From Plazaster borealis (Eukaryota; Echinodermata; Asteroidea; Forcipulatida; Labidiasteridae): DNA of 64,000 nucleotides. Where the stretch lies: the NCBI GenBank assembly GCA_021014325.1, contig CM037473.1:21008822-21072821 (forward strand), read 5' to 3'. Positions 59,701-62,416 of the stretch are shown piece after piece (positions within the stretch are counted from its first letter, which is position 1; each line of letters begins with the position of its first letter). Both the position numbers and the translations under genes were made by a program. The notes below the pieces were generated by a model that made no database searches, was not told the origin of the DNA, and saw only the letters and a program-made list of their open reading frames with translations.

Positions 59701-61040
59701 TCATTCAGGATGGTTGTAAGGAACGACAGGGACTGGCAGTCCATGCCATTATAAGCATCTGATGGATCTAGAGACTTCAGTAGATCTCTTACATGACGCA
59801 CATGGATTCTGGCTTCCCTCACAGTGTATGGCTCTATGGAATAATAACAAAACCTGCCAGTGTTAATAACAAAACCTGCCAGTGTTAATGAGGTTTTTCT
59901 CTCAGTGTATGGCTCTATGGAACGATAACAAAACCTGCCAGTGTTAATAACAAAACCTGCCAGTGTTAATAACAAAACCTGCCAGTGTTAATAACAAAAC
60001 CTGCCAGTGTTAATAACAAAACCTGCCAGTGTTAATGAGGTTTTTTTCTCACAGTGTATGGCTCTATGGAACGATAACAAAACCTGCCAGTGTTAATAAC
60101 AAAACCTGCCAGTGTTAATGAGTTTTTTTCTCTCACAGTGTATGGCTCTTTGGAATAATAACAATTTCATTGGTCAAGAGGACATCACATGGCAATGTTT
60201 AAACGTGCAATATACACATGGTAAGGAGATGATTGCACGGATCACGCAAATTTCATAGCCCTATTTAAGTTCAAGTAGGTCTCATATTTGGCTTGTGCAA
60301 GTTTGAAAATTGCATGCGATAGTTTGAAACTGAAGTGTGTAAGTTTGAAACCTCTACTTGGCGCTCAACATGCATAGAAATTCAATGCAGAGTCGAGGCG
60401 AACTGACGATAAACTGTCAGATTTGTTCTCAAATTTTAAAGGTTTTTGGATGTTTTTAACGGAGAAGGTATTTATGAATGGGAATTAAAGAGTGGTGACT
60501 CAGTCTTAAATGGTGGTTTAAAGCCTTGCAGGGTCGTGGCCTTGCGATGAAGTACCTCGCCTTCAGCTCCGTCCTTTATTTCAGGTCGTTTAAAACCTTG
60601 TTGCAACTCTTTTATTCCCTTATTTCAACTTGAAGCAAACATGAAGTGAATTCCTGTAGCTCTGTGAAGAGGATATTGCCCAATATCATTCAGTTCTCAA
60701 TGATCCTCCAGATTGAAAGAGGAAGTGATGAGGGTCAAGAAGATGCTCCTCTATGTCTGATTGAAACTAACCATTAACAAAATTCCCCAACCTTGTACTT
60801 TGCAACTCTTCTCAAAAACCAAGTTATGATGGAAACGCAAAAGAGAAAAAAACATAGACGACCCCTACCTTCCACCACTTTGACCACAGATCCTTCCTTC
60901 AAACCCTCAATGCTCTTGAGTTCAGCAAAGTTGTCCAGAACGTTGCTATCCAGCTGAAGGGAGAAACATGTCCGATGGCAGGTATCCTCACGATCCATCA
61001 GTACCTGATGGATCTCCTGAACCATCTCTTGAGGGCTCAC
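11579..61040 (-). CDS. CLUH: Clustered mitochondria protein homologue CLUH, 30 exons, 5' end missing
   Basis: This is the whole coding span, with each exon listed separately. In animals and yeast, CLUH/clueless/Clu1 is a large cytosolic RNA-binding protein. It binds mRNAs for nuclear-encoded mitochondrial proteins, and its loss makes mitochondria clump. The 1320 visible residues follow the family order. Residues 1-102 are the ubiquitin-like CLU_N region. Residues 165-285 form a linker, and about 285-510 are the Clu domain ([49 protein letters not shown]). Residues 545-699 are an acidic insert, and about 700-1000 the TIF31/eIF3-p135-like centre ([36 protein letters not shown]). Residues 1000-1192 are TPR repeats ([28 protein letters not shown]), followed by a low-complexity tail. 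Human CLUH is about 1300 residues in all, so this homologue is somewhat longer. All 29 introns are GT-AG and phases close exactly. The start codon is beyond 64000, and no polyadenylation site could be fixed. Confidence 0.96.
11757..12762 (-). other. CLUH intron 29
   Basis: It contains a TTAA-bounded element (12268-12557) and a T-run of about 20 near 12610. I looked for a small exon encoding the family's SQKDLENLKAEV-like segment and did not find one. Confidence 0.6.
12268..12557. mobile_element. piggyBac-like MITE, TTAA-bounded
   Basis: It starts TTAACCCTTTAAAGACC and ends with the near reverse complement, CTCTTAAGGGTTAA. Just inside the left end is a GC-rich palindromic motif (GCGGCCGCAAGCGGC, then CGGCCGCAAG). 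The interior is homologous to 58763-59069. TTAA target sites and CCC-starting ends are features of piggyBac elements; family assignment is inference. Confidence 0.65.
12763..12887 (-). CDS. CLUH: CLUH exon 29
   Basis: 125 nt, residues 1221-1261, phase 0 to 2. It reads [20 protein letters not shown], then [20 protein letters not shown], corresponding to the conserved SVLEQLNVINGILFIP region. The acceptor is CTACACAG and the donor GTAAAG. Confidence 0.93.
13051..13200. mobile_element. Fragment related to the hAT-like element
   Basis: CAGCGTTCTAGCCACG followed by GGTCGGTGCC and CCCGACCGGCACCGAGG resembles the right terminus (reverse complement) of the element at 61170-62416. The opposite end and target duplication were not found, so this is a fragment or diverged copy. 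Confidence 0.5.
13625..14241. mobile_element. piggyBac-like MITE with triple GTCGACTAAAGTCGCC motif
   Basis: It is bounded by TTAACCCTTTCA and TGAAAGGGTTAA. Three copies of GTCGACTAAAGTCGCC, in units of about 45-47 bp, sit just inside the right end (14114, 14161, 14206). The interior is homologous, in reverse, to 25139-25728. Confidence 0.75.
14692..15077. mobile_element. MITE, TTAAAGGCACTGGACAC family
   Basis: Terminal inverted repeats of about 27 bp: TTAAAGACACTGGACACTAT at the left, and ATAGTGTCCAGTGCCTTTAA at the right. It contains a GAGACCTC/GAGGTCTC palindrome around 14880-14910. Copies occur at 37899-38276, 55440-56091 (reverse) and 63522-63971. Confidence 0.8.
15153..15236 (-). CDS. 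CLUH: CLUH exon 28
   Basis: 84 nt, residues 1193-1220, phase 0 to 0. It reads [20 protein letters not shown], then QAVNFQKT, matching the [12 protein letters not shown] hallmark of vertebrate CLUH. The acceptor is CCTGCAG and the donor GTCAGT. Confidence 0.95.
15425..15935. repeat. 50-bp minisatellite in CLUH intron 27
   Basis: The unit includes TGAGGCAGTAGGGATCCTAC and ATAAACTCATATTGGTTGAT. The phrase TGAGGCAGTA recurs exactly every 50 bp at 15591, 15641, 15691, 15741, 15791, 15841 and 15891, with weaker units on the left. Two alternating sub-variants (ATTGGTTGATTTTGGAGGA and ATCTGTGAATTTAGGAGGA) suggest block-wise expansion. Confidence 0.9.
15936..17107 (-). other. Rest of CLUH intron 27, with an inverted-repeat element
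   Basis: It contains a G-run at 15965-15976 and an ATA/AAT microsatellite at 16200-16222. A pair of inverted ends also occurs: AGACTGTTCAAGTCTCGCGC at 16408, and GCGCGAGACTTGCACAGTCT ending near 17020. SINE-like sequence at 16880-16985 resembles the element at 55615. No exon is visible. Confidence 0.6.
17108..17201 (-). CDS. CLUH: CLUH exon 27: TPR repeat
   Basis: 94 nt, residues 1161-1192, phase 2 to 0. It reads [20 protein letters not shown], then [12 protein letters not shown]. The acceptor is CTCCACAG and the donor GTACAT. Confidence 0.93.
17968..18089 (-). CDS. CLUH: CLUH exon 26: TPR repeat
   Basis: 122 nt, residues 1121-1160, phase 0 to 2. It reads [20 protein letters not shown], then [20 protein letters not shown]. 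The acceptor is TTCTACAG and the donor GTATAA. Confidence 0.93.
18498..18623 (-). CDS. CLUH: CLUH exon 25: TPR repeat
   Basis: 126 nt, residues 1079-1120, phase 0 to 0. It reads [20 protein letters not shown], then [20 protein letters not shown]. The acceptor is TATTATAG and the donor GTAAGT. The ATG here is internal, not a start. Confidence 0.95.
18870..19555. repeat. Tandem pair of inverted-repeat elements in CLUH intron 24
   Basis: Two diverged copies run about 18873-19190 and 19193-19550. Each starts near GATTCTGATTGGTCAA and has a TTGCTTGAAGA segment. The second contains a strong hairpin (19405-19540) with arms including GGAATACGGAAAATATAGCG, ATCTGCGTC and ATATCC, centred on the palindrome TTGGCCTTCGGCC. 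The overlapping open frames on both strands are by-products of this symmetry. Confidence 0.8.
19573..19653 (-). CDS. CLUH: CLUH exon 24: TPR repeat
   Basis: 81 nt, residues 1052-1078, phase 0 to 0. It reads [20 protein letters not shown], then PNTISEY. The acceptor is TCTGTAG and the donor GTACGT. A long intronic hairpin (19405-19540) starts about 30 nt past the donor. Confidence 0.94.
20408..20528. mobile_element. Fold-back MITE, GGGTCCAATTTCATGGCTC variant
   Basis: It begins GGGTCCAATTTCATGGCTCT and ends with the inverted form (AGAGTCGTGAAATTGGACCC); inside, GGAATTCTGTG pairs with AGAATTCCACG. It is a smaller relative of the GGGCCCAATTTCATAGAGC elements. Confidence 0.75.
20553..20692 (-). 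CDS. CLUH: CLUH exon 23: TPR repeat
   Basis: 140 nt, residues 1005-1051, phase 1 to 0. It contains [20 protein letters not shown], then [20 protein letters not shown] and MGEHGE, a canonical TPR helix pair. The acceptor is GTCTGCAG and the donor GTAAGA. Confidence 0.94.
20841..21727. repeat. 68-bp satellite array, about 13 copies, in CLUH intron 22
   Basis: The unit includes GAAACTTTGCATGGTGGCGA, TACAATCTAGTAATGTTTGC and ACACCGTGTACATGAGTAGG. Starts fall at 20844, 20912, 20980 and so on to 21660, exactly 68 bp apart. Copies differ by only one to three bases; CAGTAACACC and CACTAACACC are the main alternatives. The unit is not a multiple of three, so the open frame across it is an artefact. 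Confidence 0.95.
22107..22345 (-). CDS. CLUH: CLUH exon 22: start of TPR region
   Basis: 239 nt, residues 925-1004, phase 2 to 1. It reads [60 protein letters not shown] and [11 protein letters not shown]. The acceptor is TCTCACAG and the donor GTGAGT. Confidence 0.95.
22346..23427 (-). other. CLUH intron 21
   Basis: No exon or clear element boundary is seen. The segment about 22870-23110 resembles the 3' part of the SINE at 26062 (CTTGCCCCGGTGTTTCTGAA, GGGCTGCGTAAAGCACC), so it probably holds an old, diverged SINE copy. Confidence 0.5.
23428..23518 (-). CDS. CLUH: CLUH exon 21
   Basis: 91 nt, residues 895-924, phase 1 to 2. It reads [20 protein letters not shown], then [11 protein letters not shown], corresponding to the family segment with MTPQELW and FDFDLE. 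The acceptor is GATGACAG and the donor GTAAGT. Confidence 0.93.
23755..23996. mobile_element. Near-perfect fold-back MITE (GGGCCCAATTTC family)
   Basis: Two arms of about 95 bp are inverted copies with only about three to four mismatches. Both start GGGCCCAATTTCATAGAGCT and include AAATTTGCTTAGCAT and AAACAGGATTACCAA. The loop is short. The symmetry implies a young or recently converted copy. Confidence 0.85.
24351..24423 (-). CDS. CLUH: CLUH exon 20: lysine-rich linker
   Basis: 73 nt, residues 871-894, phase 0 to 1. It reads [20 protein letters not shown], then ALGQ. The basic KKRNKKK run corresponds to the SKKRNKRRKN stretch of vertebrate CLUH. The acceptor is GTGAACTAG and the donor GTCAGT. 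Confidence 0.88.
25139..25728. mobile_element. piggyBac-like MITE with GGCGACTTTAGTCG motifs
   Basis: It is bounded by TTAACCCTTTCAGCCC and GGGGCTGAAAGGGTTAA. Near-palindromes GGCGACTTTAGTCG (25159) and GGCGACTATAGTCGCC (25204) lie just inside the left end. The interior matches 13625-14241 in reverse orientation, including ACCTACGGAGCGCCATATGG. Confidence 0.75.
25841..26002 (-). CDS. CLUH: CLUH exon 19: central domain
   Basis: 162 nt, residues 817-870, phase 0 to 0. It reads [20 protein letters not shown], then [20 protein letters not shown] and QPPKADDE. The acceptor is TTTCTTTCAG and the donor GTGAGC. Confidence 0.95.
26062..26458 (+). mobile_element. tRNA-derived SINE, about 400 bp
   Basis: The head carries an A-box-like GAGCGGATACGAGCACCGGA and a B-box GGGTTCGAGTCCC. 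The body includes AAGCAAGACACTTAACCATT and TTGGCTGCATATTGCGCCAC, and the tail ends in ATT repeats. Part of the same body occurs at about 51960-52030. It lies in CLUH intron 18 opposite the gene's transcription. Confidence 0.85.
26707..26779 (-). CDS. CLUH: CLUH exon 18: central domain
   Basis: 73 nt, residues 792-816, phase 2 to 0. It reads [20 protein letters not shown], then SYLY. The RGINxRYLG motif is shared by CLUH proteins across eukaryotes. The acceptor is AATACAG and the donor GTAAGT. Confidence 0.93.
26960..27040 (-). mobile_element. tRNA-like SINE head, degraded
   Basis: On the minus strand a B-box-like GGTCGAATCCCACTTGG follows an A-box-like TCTAGCTCAGTAATTTG, with spacing like a tRNA. 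The stems do not pair well, so it is not a functional tRNA. It lies in CLUH intron 17. Confidence 0.5.
27410..27480 (-). CDS. CLUH: CLUH exon 17: central domain
   Basis: 71 nt, residues 769-791, phase 0 to 2. It reads [20 protein letters not shown], then LHQ and the first two bases of an R codon. The acceptor is TATTCCAG and the donor GTAAGA. Confidence 0.91.
27969..28046 (-). CDS. CLUH: CLUH exon 16: central domain
   Basis: 78 nt, residues 743-768, phase 0 to 0. It reads [20 protein letters not shown], then GQIPTF. The acceptor is GGTTTTCAG and the donor GTAAGT. Confidence 0.9.
28747..28770. repeat. (CA)n microsatellite
   Basis: About eleven CA/AC units in CLUH intron 15, followed at 28802 by a short C-run. 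Confidence 0.9.
28972..29099 (-). CDS. CLUH: CLUH exon 15: central domain
   Basis: 128 nt, residues 700-742, phase 1 to 0. It reads [20 protein letters not shown], then [20 protein letters not shown], matching the family FDIRFNPD block. The acceptor is CTCTGTAG and the donor GTAAGT. Confidence 0.94.
29332..29643. mobile_element. MITE with about 45-bp inverted ends, CLUH intron 14
   Basis: The left end reads ACACCCGGTTCAAACAGATG, then CTCTAGAGTCGCGCC. The right end is its inverse (GGCGCGACTCTGGAGCGCC, TGTTTGAACCAGGTGT). The interior has further small inversions (AGTCGAAAGATCGACT). No coding frame. Confidence 0.75.
29743..30203 (-). CDS. CLUH: CLUH exon 14: acidic linker
   Basis: The longest exon: 461 nt, residues 546-699, phase 2 to 1. 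It starts with the conserved [18 protein letters not shown]. About 100 residues rich in D, E, N, K, S and T follow (for example [20 protein letters not shown]), then a helical end with [20 protein letters not shown]. Human CLUH has a shorter acidic linker here. The acceptor is TTTCCCAAG and the donor GTATGT. The 134-codon open frame on the opposite strand is a shadow. Confidence 0.93.
30578..30683 (-). CDS. CLUH: CLUH exon 13
   Basis: 106 nt, residues 511-545, phase 1 to 2. It contains [20 protein letters not shown], then [15 protein letters not shown]. The acceptor is GATTGCAG and the donor GTAAGT. Confidence 0.94.
30783..31145. mobile_element. MITE with TTAAAGGAACRTTAC ends, CLUH intron 12
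   Basis: It begins TTAAAGGAACGTTACAGAA and ends TGTAATGTTCCTTTAA. Interior phrases such as TTTTCTCGTGACCCAGATGG and ATAAAGTGC echo those near 36180-36300. Confidence 0.7.
32227..32305 (-). CDS. CLUH: CLUH exon 12: end of Clu domain
   Basis: 79 nt, residues 485-510, phase 0 to 1. It reads [20 protein letters not shown], then DINFLP, a highly conserved CLUH segment. The acceptor is TTTACAG and the donor GTAAGT. Confidence 0.95.
32431..32600 (+). mobile_element. tRNA-derived SINE, plus strand
   Basis: An A-box-like AGATAGCTCAGTTGGTAT starts the tRNA-like part near 32497, with TCCTGCTCTAGTCAATTTTT downstream. It is the same family as 5185-5350 in the opposite orientation. The B-box is degraded. 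Confidence 0.65.
33281..33549. mobile_element. Fold-back MITE, GGGCCCAATTTC family
   Basis: Ends TGACCCAATTTCATAGAGCT and AGCGCTATGAAATTGGCCCC are inverted. Inside are AAGCATGCTAACTTTCCGG-type inverted segments also found at 43353-43610. The element ends 44 bp short of the donor side of CLUH exon 11. Confidence 0.75.
33593..33688 (-). CDS. CLUH: CLUH exon 11: Clu domain
   Basis: 96 nt, residues 453-484, phase 0 to 0. It reads [20 protein letters not shown], then [12 protein letters not shown]. The acceptor is TTCATAG and the donor GTAAGA. It is less conserved than its neighbours, but the order and phases fit. Confidence 0.9.
34511..34723 (-). CDS. CLUH: CLUH exon 10: Clu domain core
   Basis: 213 nt, residues 382-452, phase 0 to 0. 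It reads [40 protein letters not shown] and [20 protein letters not shown], the core Clu-domain signature. The acceptor is TTTGTTAG and the donor GTGAGC. Confidence 0.96.
35487..35768 (+). mobile_element. tRNA-derived SINE ending in (AATGA)n
   Basis: An A-box-like GGTCAGGTTGGCATAGTGG and a B-box-like CCGGTTCAAATCACACCGG define the head. The body includes CTGGGTTTTCCCTGGAATAA, and the 3' end is a short AAATG repeat. It lies in CLUH intron 9, antisense to the gene, about 75 bp below exon 9. Confidence 0.75.
35843..35945 (-). CDS. CLUH: CLUH exon 9: Clu domain
   Basis: 103 nt, residues 347-381, phase 2 to 0. It reads [20 protein letters not shown], then [14 protein letters not shown]. The acceptor is CTTGTAG and the donor GTAAGT. 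Confidence 0.95.
36411..36855. mobile_element. MITE with TTAAAGGTAG ends, CLUH intron 8
   Basis: The left end TTAAAGGTAGCGTCATAGAT pairs with the right end ATCTATGACCCTACCTTTAA. A second copy of its right part (CTCACCTCGCTAAACATGGA, AAGTAGACACTTTATTCA) lies at about 59440-59645. Its right edge is only 36 bp from the donor side of exon 8. Confidence 0.75.
36892..37076 (-). CDS. CLUH: CLUH exon 8: start of Clu domain
   Basis: 185 nt, residues 286-346, phase 0 to 2. It reads [20 protein letters not shown], then [20 protein letters not shown] and [20 protein letters not shown], close to identical to vertebrate CLUH. The acceptor is ATATTGCAG and the donor GTGAGT. Confidence 0.96.
37899..38276. 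mobile_element. MITE, TTAAAGACACTGGACAC family
   Basis: A close copy of 14692-15077 with the same ends and the internal GAGACCTCACGCGTGAGGTCTC palindrome (38090-38111). It lies in CLUH intron 7, ending about 60 bp before exon 7. Confidence 0.8.
38338..38381 (-). CDS. CLUH: CLUH exon 7 (44 nt)
   Basis: The shortest exon: 44 nt, phase 1 to 0, reading [15 protein letters not shown]. The acceptor is TTTCTGCAG and the donor GTAGAT. Skipping it would shift the frame. The peptide is strongly conserved in the family, which supports a real exon despite its size. Confidence 0.92.
38997..39192. mobile_element. Fold-back MITE, GGGCCCAATTTC family
   Basis: It begins GGGCCCAATTTCACAGAGCT and ends AGCTCTATGAAATTGGCCCC, with AAGCAGAAAATATTCCC-like sequence inside resembling 1957-2149. 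It lies in CLUH intron 6. Confidence 0.75.
39399..39730. mobile_element. piggyBac-like MITE with GTACATGTAC motifs
   Basis: Ends TTAACTCTTTCAGTGCC and GGCACTGAAAGAGTTAA are inverted and TTAA-bounded. Three spaced GTACATGTA-containing units (starting near 39423, 39467 and 39512) lie just inside the left end, an arrangement like that of the other TTAA elements. Confidence 0.7.
39803..39906 (-). CDS. CLUH: CLUH exon 6
   Basis: 104 nt, residues 236-270, phase 2 to 1. It reads [20 protein letters not shown], then [15 protein letters not shown]. The acceptor is AATACTCAG and the donor GTAAGC. A 70-bp tandem array begins within about 20 bases upstream of the acceptor. Confidence 0.95.
39922..40622. 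repeat. 70-bp tandem array, about 10 copies, CLUH intron 5
   Basis: The unit includes ACACCAGTCAAAAGTAGACT, GTCTTTGGTCCTAGTCAAAC and GAGGCAATTTGTAAACAACA. The ACTGTCTTTGG phrase recurs every 70 bp from 39953 to 40583. Central copies are nearly identical and the outer ones diverge. The array starts within about 20 bp of the exon 6 acceptor. Confidence 0.95.
40623..42640 (-). other. Rest of CLUH intron 5
   Basis: No exon is seen. A short perfect hairpin, GGTTTCGGC-TATCC-GCCGAAACC, occurs at about 41729-41751 and a G-run at 42080-42088. The segment 42090-42130 (CTTTAAATGCTAATTTTCTCC) resembles 23293-23340. Confidence 0.5.
42641..42766 (-). CDS. CLUH: CLUH exon 5
   Basis: 126 nt, residues 194-235, phase 2 to 2. 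It contains [20 protein letters not shown] and [15 protein letters not shown], matching the family segment that ends in FKKNFA. The acceptor is TTTGTAG and the donor GTAATG. Confidence 0.93.
43197..43335 (+). repeat. Dispersed repeat, copy 1 of 3
   Basis: It carries CAAGCTCAAACAGCACCCTC, ACTGAGGTCAAT and GAGAGTTGCGC. Related copies lie at 46850-46995 (same strand) and 48095-48250 (opposite strand). Confidence 0.6.
43353..43610. mobile_element. Fold-back MITE, diverged GGGCCCAATTTC family
   Basis: Degraded ends GGGCTAATTTCTATAGCAG and AGCTCTATACAATTGGGTCC are inverted. The interior matches 33281-33549 (TTGCTTAAGCGTAAGC, AAGCACCGGAAGGTTAGCAT). Confidence 0.6.
43730..43814 (-). CDS. CLUH: CLUH exon 4
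   Basis: 85 nt, residues 166-193, phase 1 to 2. It reads [20 protein letters not shown], then STRGFYINQ. The acceptor is CTATCCAG and the donor GTGAGT. It sits below a 9.4 kb intron, the longest in the visible gene. Confidence 0.93.
45849..46078. mobile_element. piggyBac-like MITE, 230 bp
   Basis: Ends TTAACCCTTTCATGCACC and GGCGCATGAAAGAGTTAA are inverted and TTAA-bounded. It is the shortest of the six such elements, with no repeated subterminal motif seen. Confidence 0.65.
46850..46995 (+). repeat. Dispersed repeat, copy 2 of 3
   Basis: It matches 43197-43335 (AAGCCCAAACAGCGCCCTCA, CTGAGGTTAATGAAGACCTA, TGGCTGAGAGTTTTGCGC). Upstream, TAATTTCATGGAGCCTTGAA suggests a decayed fold-back element end. 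Confidence 0.55.
48095..48250 (-). repeat. Dispersed repeat, copy 3 of 3 (inverted)
   Basis: The reverse complement shows ACAAGCCCAAACAGCGTCCT, GAGGTCAATGAAGACCTACC and TTTGACCTTTGCGAAGGCGG, matching the other two copies. Confidence 0.55.
52090..52610. repeat. Large dispersed repeat, copy A
   Basis: It shares long blocks with 60160-60628: GAGAGGAGCTCACATGGCCA, AGGTATTTATGAATGG, AAAGAGTGGTGACTC and the closing CACTCTTTTATTCC. Its end roughly inverts its middle (AAGAGTGG/CCACTCTT). It contains a 52185-52370 segment with hAT-like ends (CAGTGTTCTCCCCA, TGGCGAGAACCCTG) and a C-run at 52330. A piece of the same family is at 34265-34400. Confidence 0.6.
53171..53359 (-). CDS. CLUH: CLUH exon 3
   Basis: 189 nt, residues 103-165, phase 1 to 1. 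It opens with a basic stretch ([10 protein letters not shown]), then [17 protein letters not shown] and [20 protein letters not shown], a family hallmark. The acceptor is CTCTCCAG and the donor GTAAGT. Confidence 0.95.
53885..54032. mobile_element. Small fold-back MITE (GGGGCCGATTTCACAAAG)
   Basis: Ends GGGGCCGATTTCACAAAG and CTTTGTGAAATCGGCTCC are inverted, with TCGTAACTGCAAATCAATCG inside. It is a separate family from the GGGCCCAATTTC elements, though the end layout is similar. Confidence 0.75.
55440..56091. mobile_element. MITE (TTAAAGGCACTG family, reverse) interrupted by a SINE
   Basis: A reverse-orientation copy of the 63522-63971 element. The host sequence is split by 263 bp at 55615-55877, and the 12-bp AATAAAAGACTT is present on both sides (55603-55614 and 55878-55889). 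Confidence 0.85.
55615..55877 (-). mobile_element. tRNA-derived SINE with target-site duplication
   Basis: The minus-strand tRNA-like part (55785 to 55710) has A-box TAGTTGGTAAGACATCTG and B-box GGTCGTGGGTTCGAATCCC, with good tRNA spacing. The extra sequence on both sides and the 12-bp duplication show it is a SINE, not a tRNA gene. Its 5' end is a 34-bp perfect palindrome (55842-55875). Partial copies of its 3' part occur near 16880-16985 and 17340-17440. Confidence 0.85.
56616..57718. mobile_element. Nested fold-back element, 1.1 kb
   Basis: Outer ends TTAGGCCTAAAAAAA and TTTTTTTAGGCCTTA are inverted, followed by TTTTTATTGCCCTTTT and GGGTCGGTCGG and their inverses. A second inverted pair lies inside (GGTATCCCTCACGCACTTGT at 57102, its near inverse at 57287-57310). 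No transposase frame is visible. Confidence 0.7.
58763..59069. mobile_element. piggyBac-like MITE, relative of 12268-12557
   Basis: Ends TTAAGCCTTAAGAGACC and GGTCCCTAAAGGTTTAA are inverted. It shares AAGCGGCTTGTACCAAAATG and GCCGCAAGGTTTGACCTAC with 12268-12557. Confidence 0.6.
59699..59833 (-). CDS. CLUH: CLUH exon 2: CLU_N region
   Basis: 135 nt, residues 58-102, phase 1 to 1. It reads [20 protein letters not shown], then [19 protein letters not shown]. The acceptor is TCCATAG just above 59833 and the donor GTGAGT below 59699. Near-copies of the acceptor and first coding bases recur at 59901-59921, 60048-60070 and 60132-60154. Confidence 0.95.
59834..60165. repeat. Minisatellite carrying copies of the CLUH exon 2 acceptor
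   Basis: A 22-bp unit (AACAAAACCTGCCAGTGTTA plus AT) is repeated singly or in runs, and alternates with a 21-23 bp block identical or nearly so to the start of exon 2 plus its acceptor (CTCACAGTGTATGGCTCTAT plus GGA, plus strand). The acceptor blocks are at 59901-59921, 60048-60070 and 60132-60154, besides the true one at 59818-59840. Confidence 0.92.
60160..60628. repeat. Large dispersed repeat, copy B
   Basis: Homologous to 52090-52610 without that copy's inner hAT-like segment: AAGAGGACATCACATGGCAA, ACTGTCAGATTTGTTC, GGTATTTATGAATGGGAATT, AAGCCTTGCAGGGTCG and CTCTTTTATTCCC. It lies in CLUH intron 1. Confidence 0.6.
60869..61040 (-). CDS. CLUH: CLUH exon (visible exon 1): CLU_N region
   Basis: 172 nt, residues 1-57, entered in phase 0 after an acceptor ending CAACAG and leaving in phase 1 at GTAGGG. 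It reads [20 protein letters not shown], then [11 protein letters not shown] and [11 protein letters not shown], nearly identical to vertebrate CLUH as I remember it. An in-frame ATG upstream at 61070 lies in the intron and is not the start, since the family has about 80-100 residues before this point. Confidence 0.95.
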
Positions 61041-61169
61041 CTGTTGGCAAGGAGAGAGGGTCAGGTCCATTTAGTCAAATGTCTTGGTAAACAAAATGGC
61101 AACTGAGAGGTCAGACGCAAATTTCATAAAGCATAATACATGTATGGCAAGTTCAAAGTTACTCATGTT

Positions 61170-62416
61170 CAGTGTTGTCACTAGCCCAAATTTAGTGCCG
61201 GTCGGAATTTTTTTTCAAGATGGTAAAATTCACGCTAAAAATGTGAAGTGAGCATTGCAATGGACGCCATTGCAGTAAGCATCTCTTTTGATGAAACAAT
61301 ACATCATAGCAGACAATGACAATTGCTATAATTTCTATCAAATTTTTAACAAAATATTTACTTAACGAAATGGCACCACCACCACCCCTACCTTATGCCT
61401 TAAAACTTAAGGCGCCTAACGAACCATGGATGAACGAACCATGGAGATACAGAAAATACAAGAAGAAGATCGAGGCAACACGGCGATAGCGTGTTGAGCC
61501 TGCCAAGCTTCGTTCATTCATTGTACAGGATTATTCTATTATTCAAGAGGTAAGTTTACCCCATGCTGCCAAGTTTGTCCGATTTATTGAAGATTCTAAA
61601 CTTGTCTCATAATATTTTATAAATGTTTTCTTAATCAACTAAATTGAATAACCTGATTCCTGAATTTCTTAAAATGTTTGACCTCTACTACGGTACTTAT
61701 TGTTATATTTTACAAGTAAAATGTCTGAGCGACTGTGATTGCTGAAAAGATCTCCCTGCAAAGAATTAGGTGTCCCGTCAGATCCGCACGCAAGTGATAC
61801 TGCAGTTATCATACACAAGCGCCAGTGGAATTGCACGTGCAGGCAAAGGGAAAATCACTATGAATGATCCGTCACTGCCAAACTTGGCAATCGCCCAAAC
61901 TATAGCACCTTGAGTGATACAGTTGGGGAGCCGCAACTATAGTTGGGATCGCCCATAGAGCTCTGACGGTAACCTCACTGCAATGAGATACTGCGATCCC
62001 AACTATAGTTGGGCGATTGTCAAGTTGGGGCGGAACTACTACAAGTGAAAAGTTGCAGTCCCGCGAATAAGGTAGACGTTACGTAGCATATTGCTGCATA
62101 TTTGCACGGTAGTTGATACGGTACAACCAGACCGGGACAAAATAAATTAAGACGCACGAAAATGAGAAGTTATCAGTGAGTATTTGCCAGAAATTGTCAG
62201 GGACTGTCAGGAATGGATATTAAAACGAAACGCGATGTATTTTGTCAAAAATACTGGAATTTATTGTTGGCTTCTGATGACAAAGTAATGAAATATTCAG
62301 CATTGCCGGTCGAAATAGTGCCGGTCGGTAAAGCTGTTAGCAAGGAAAAGTGCCGGTCGGGAATCTCCGAGTGCCGGCAGGCCCGACCGGCACCGACCGG
62401 CGTAGTGACAACGCTG
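61170..62416. mobile_element. hAT-like non-autonomous transposon with 8-bp target duplication
   Basis: The left end CAGTGTTGTCACTAG and right end TAGTGACAACGCTG are inverted (13 of 14 matching), and both continue into GTGCCGGTCGG repeats. The 8-bp CTCATGTT flanks both sides (61162-61169 and 62417-62424). CAG-type ends and 8-bp duplications are typical of hAT elements. No transposase frame is present; the internal GATCCCAACTATAGTTGGG forms short palindromes. Confidence 0.85.

Noticed and set aside
61041..61070. ATG at 61070 as the CLUH start codon
   Set aside because: It lies before a good acceptor (CAACAG) in a non-conserved stretch. Family proteins have many more residues upstream of VSPQEM.
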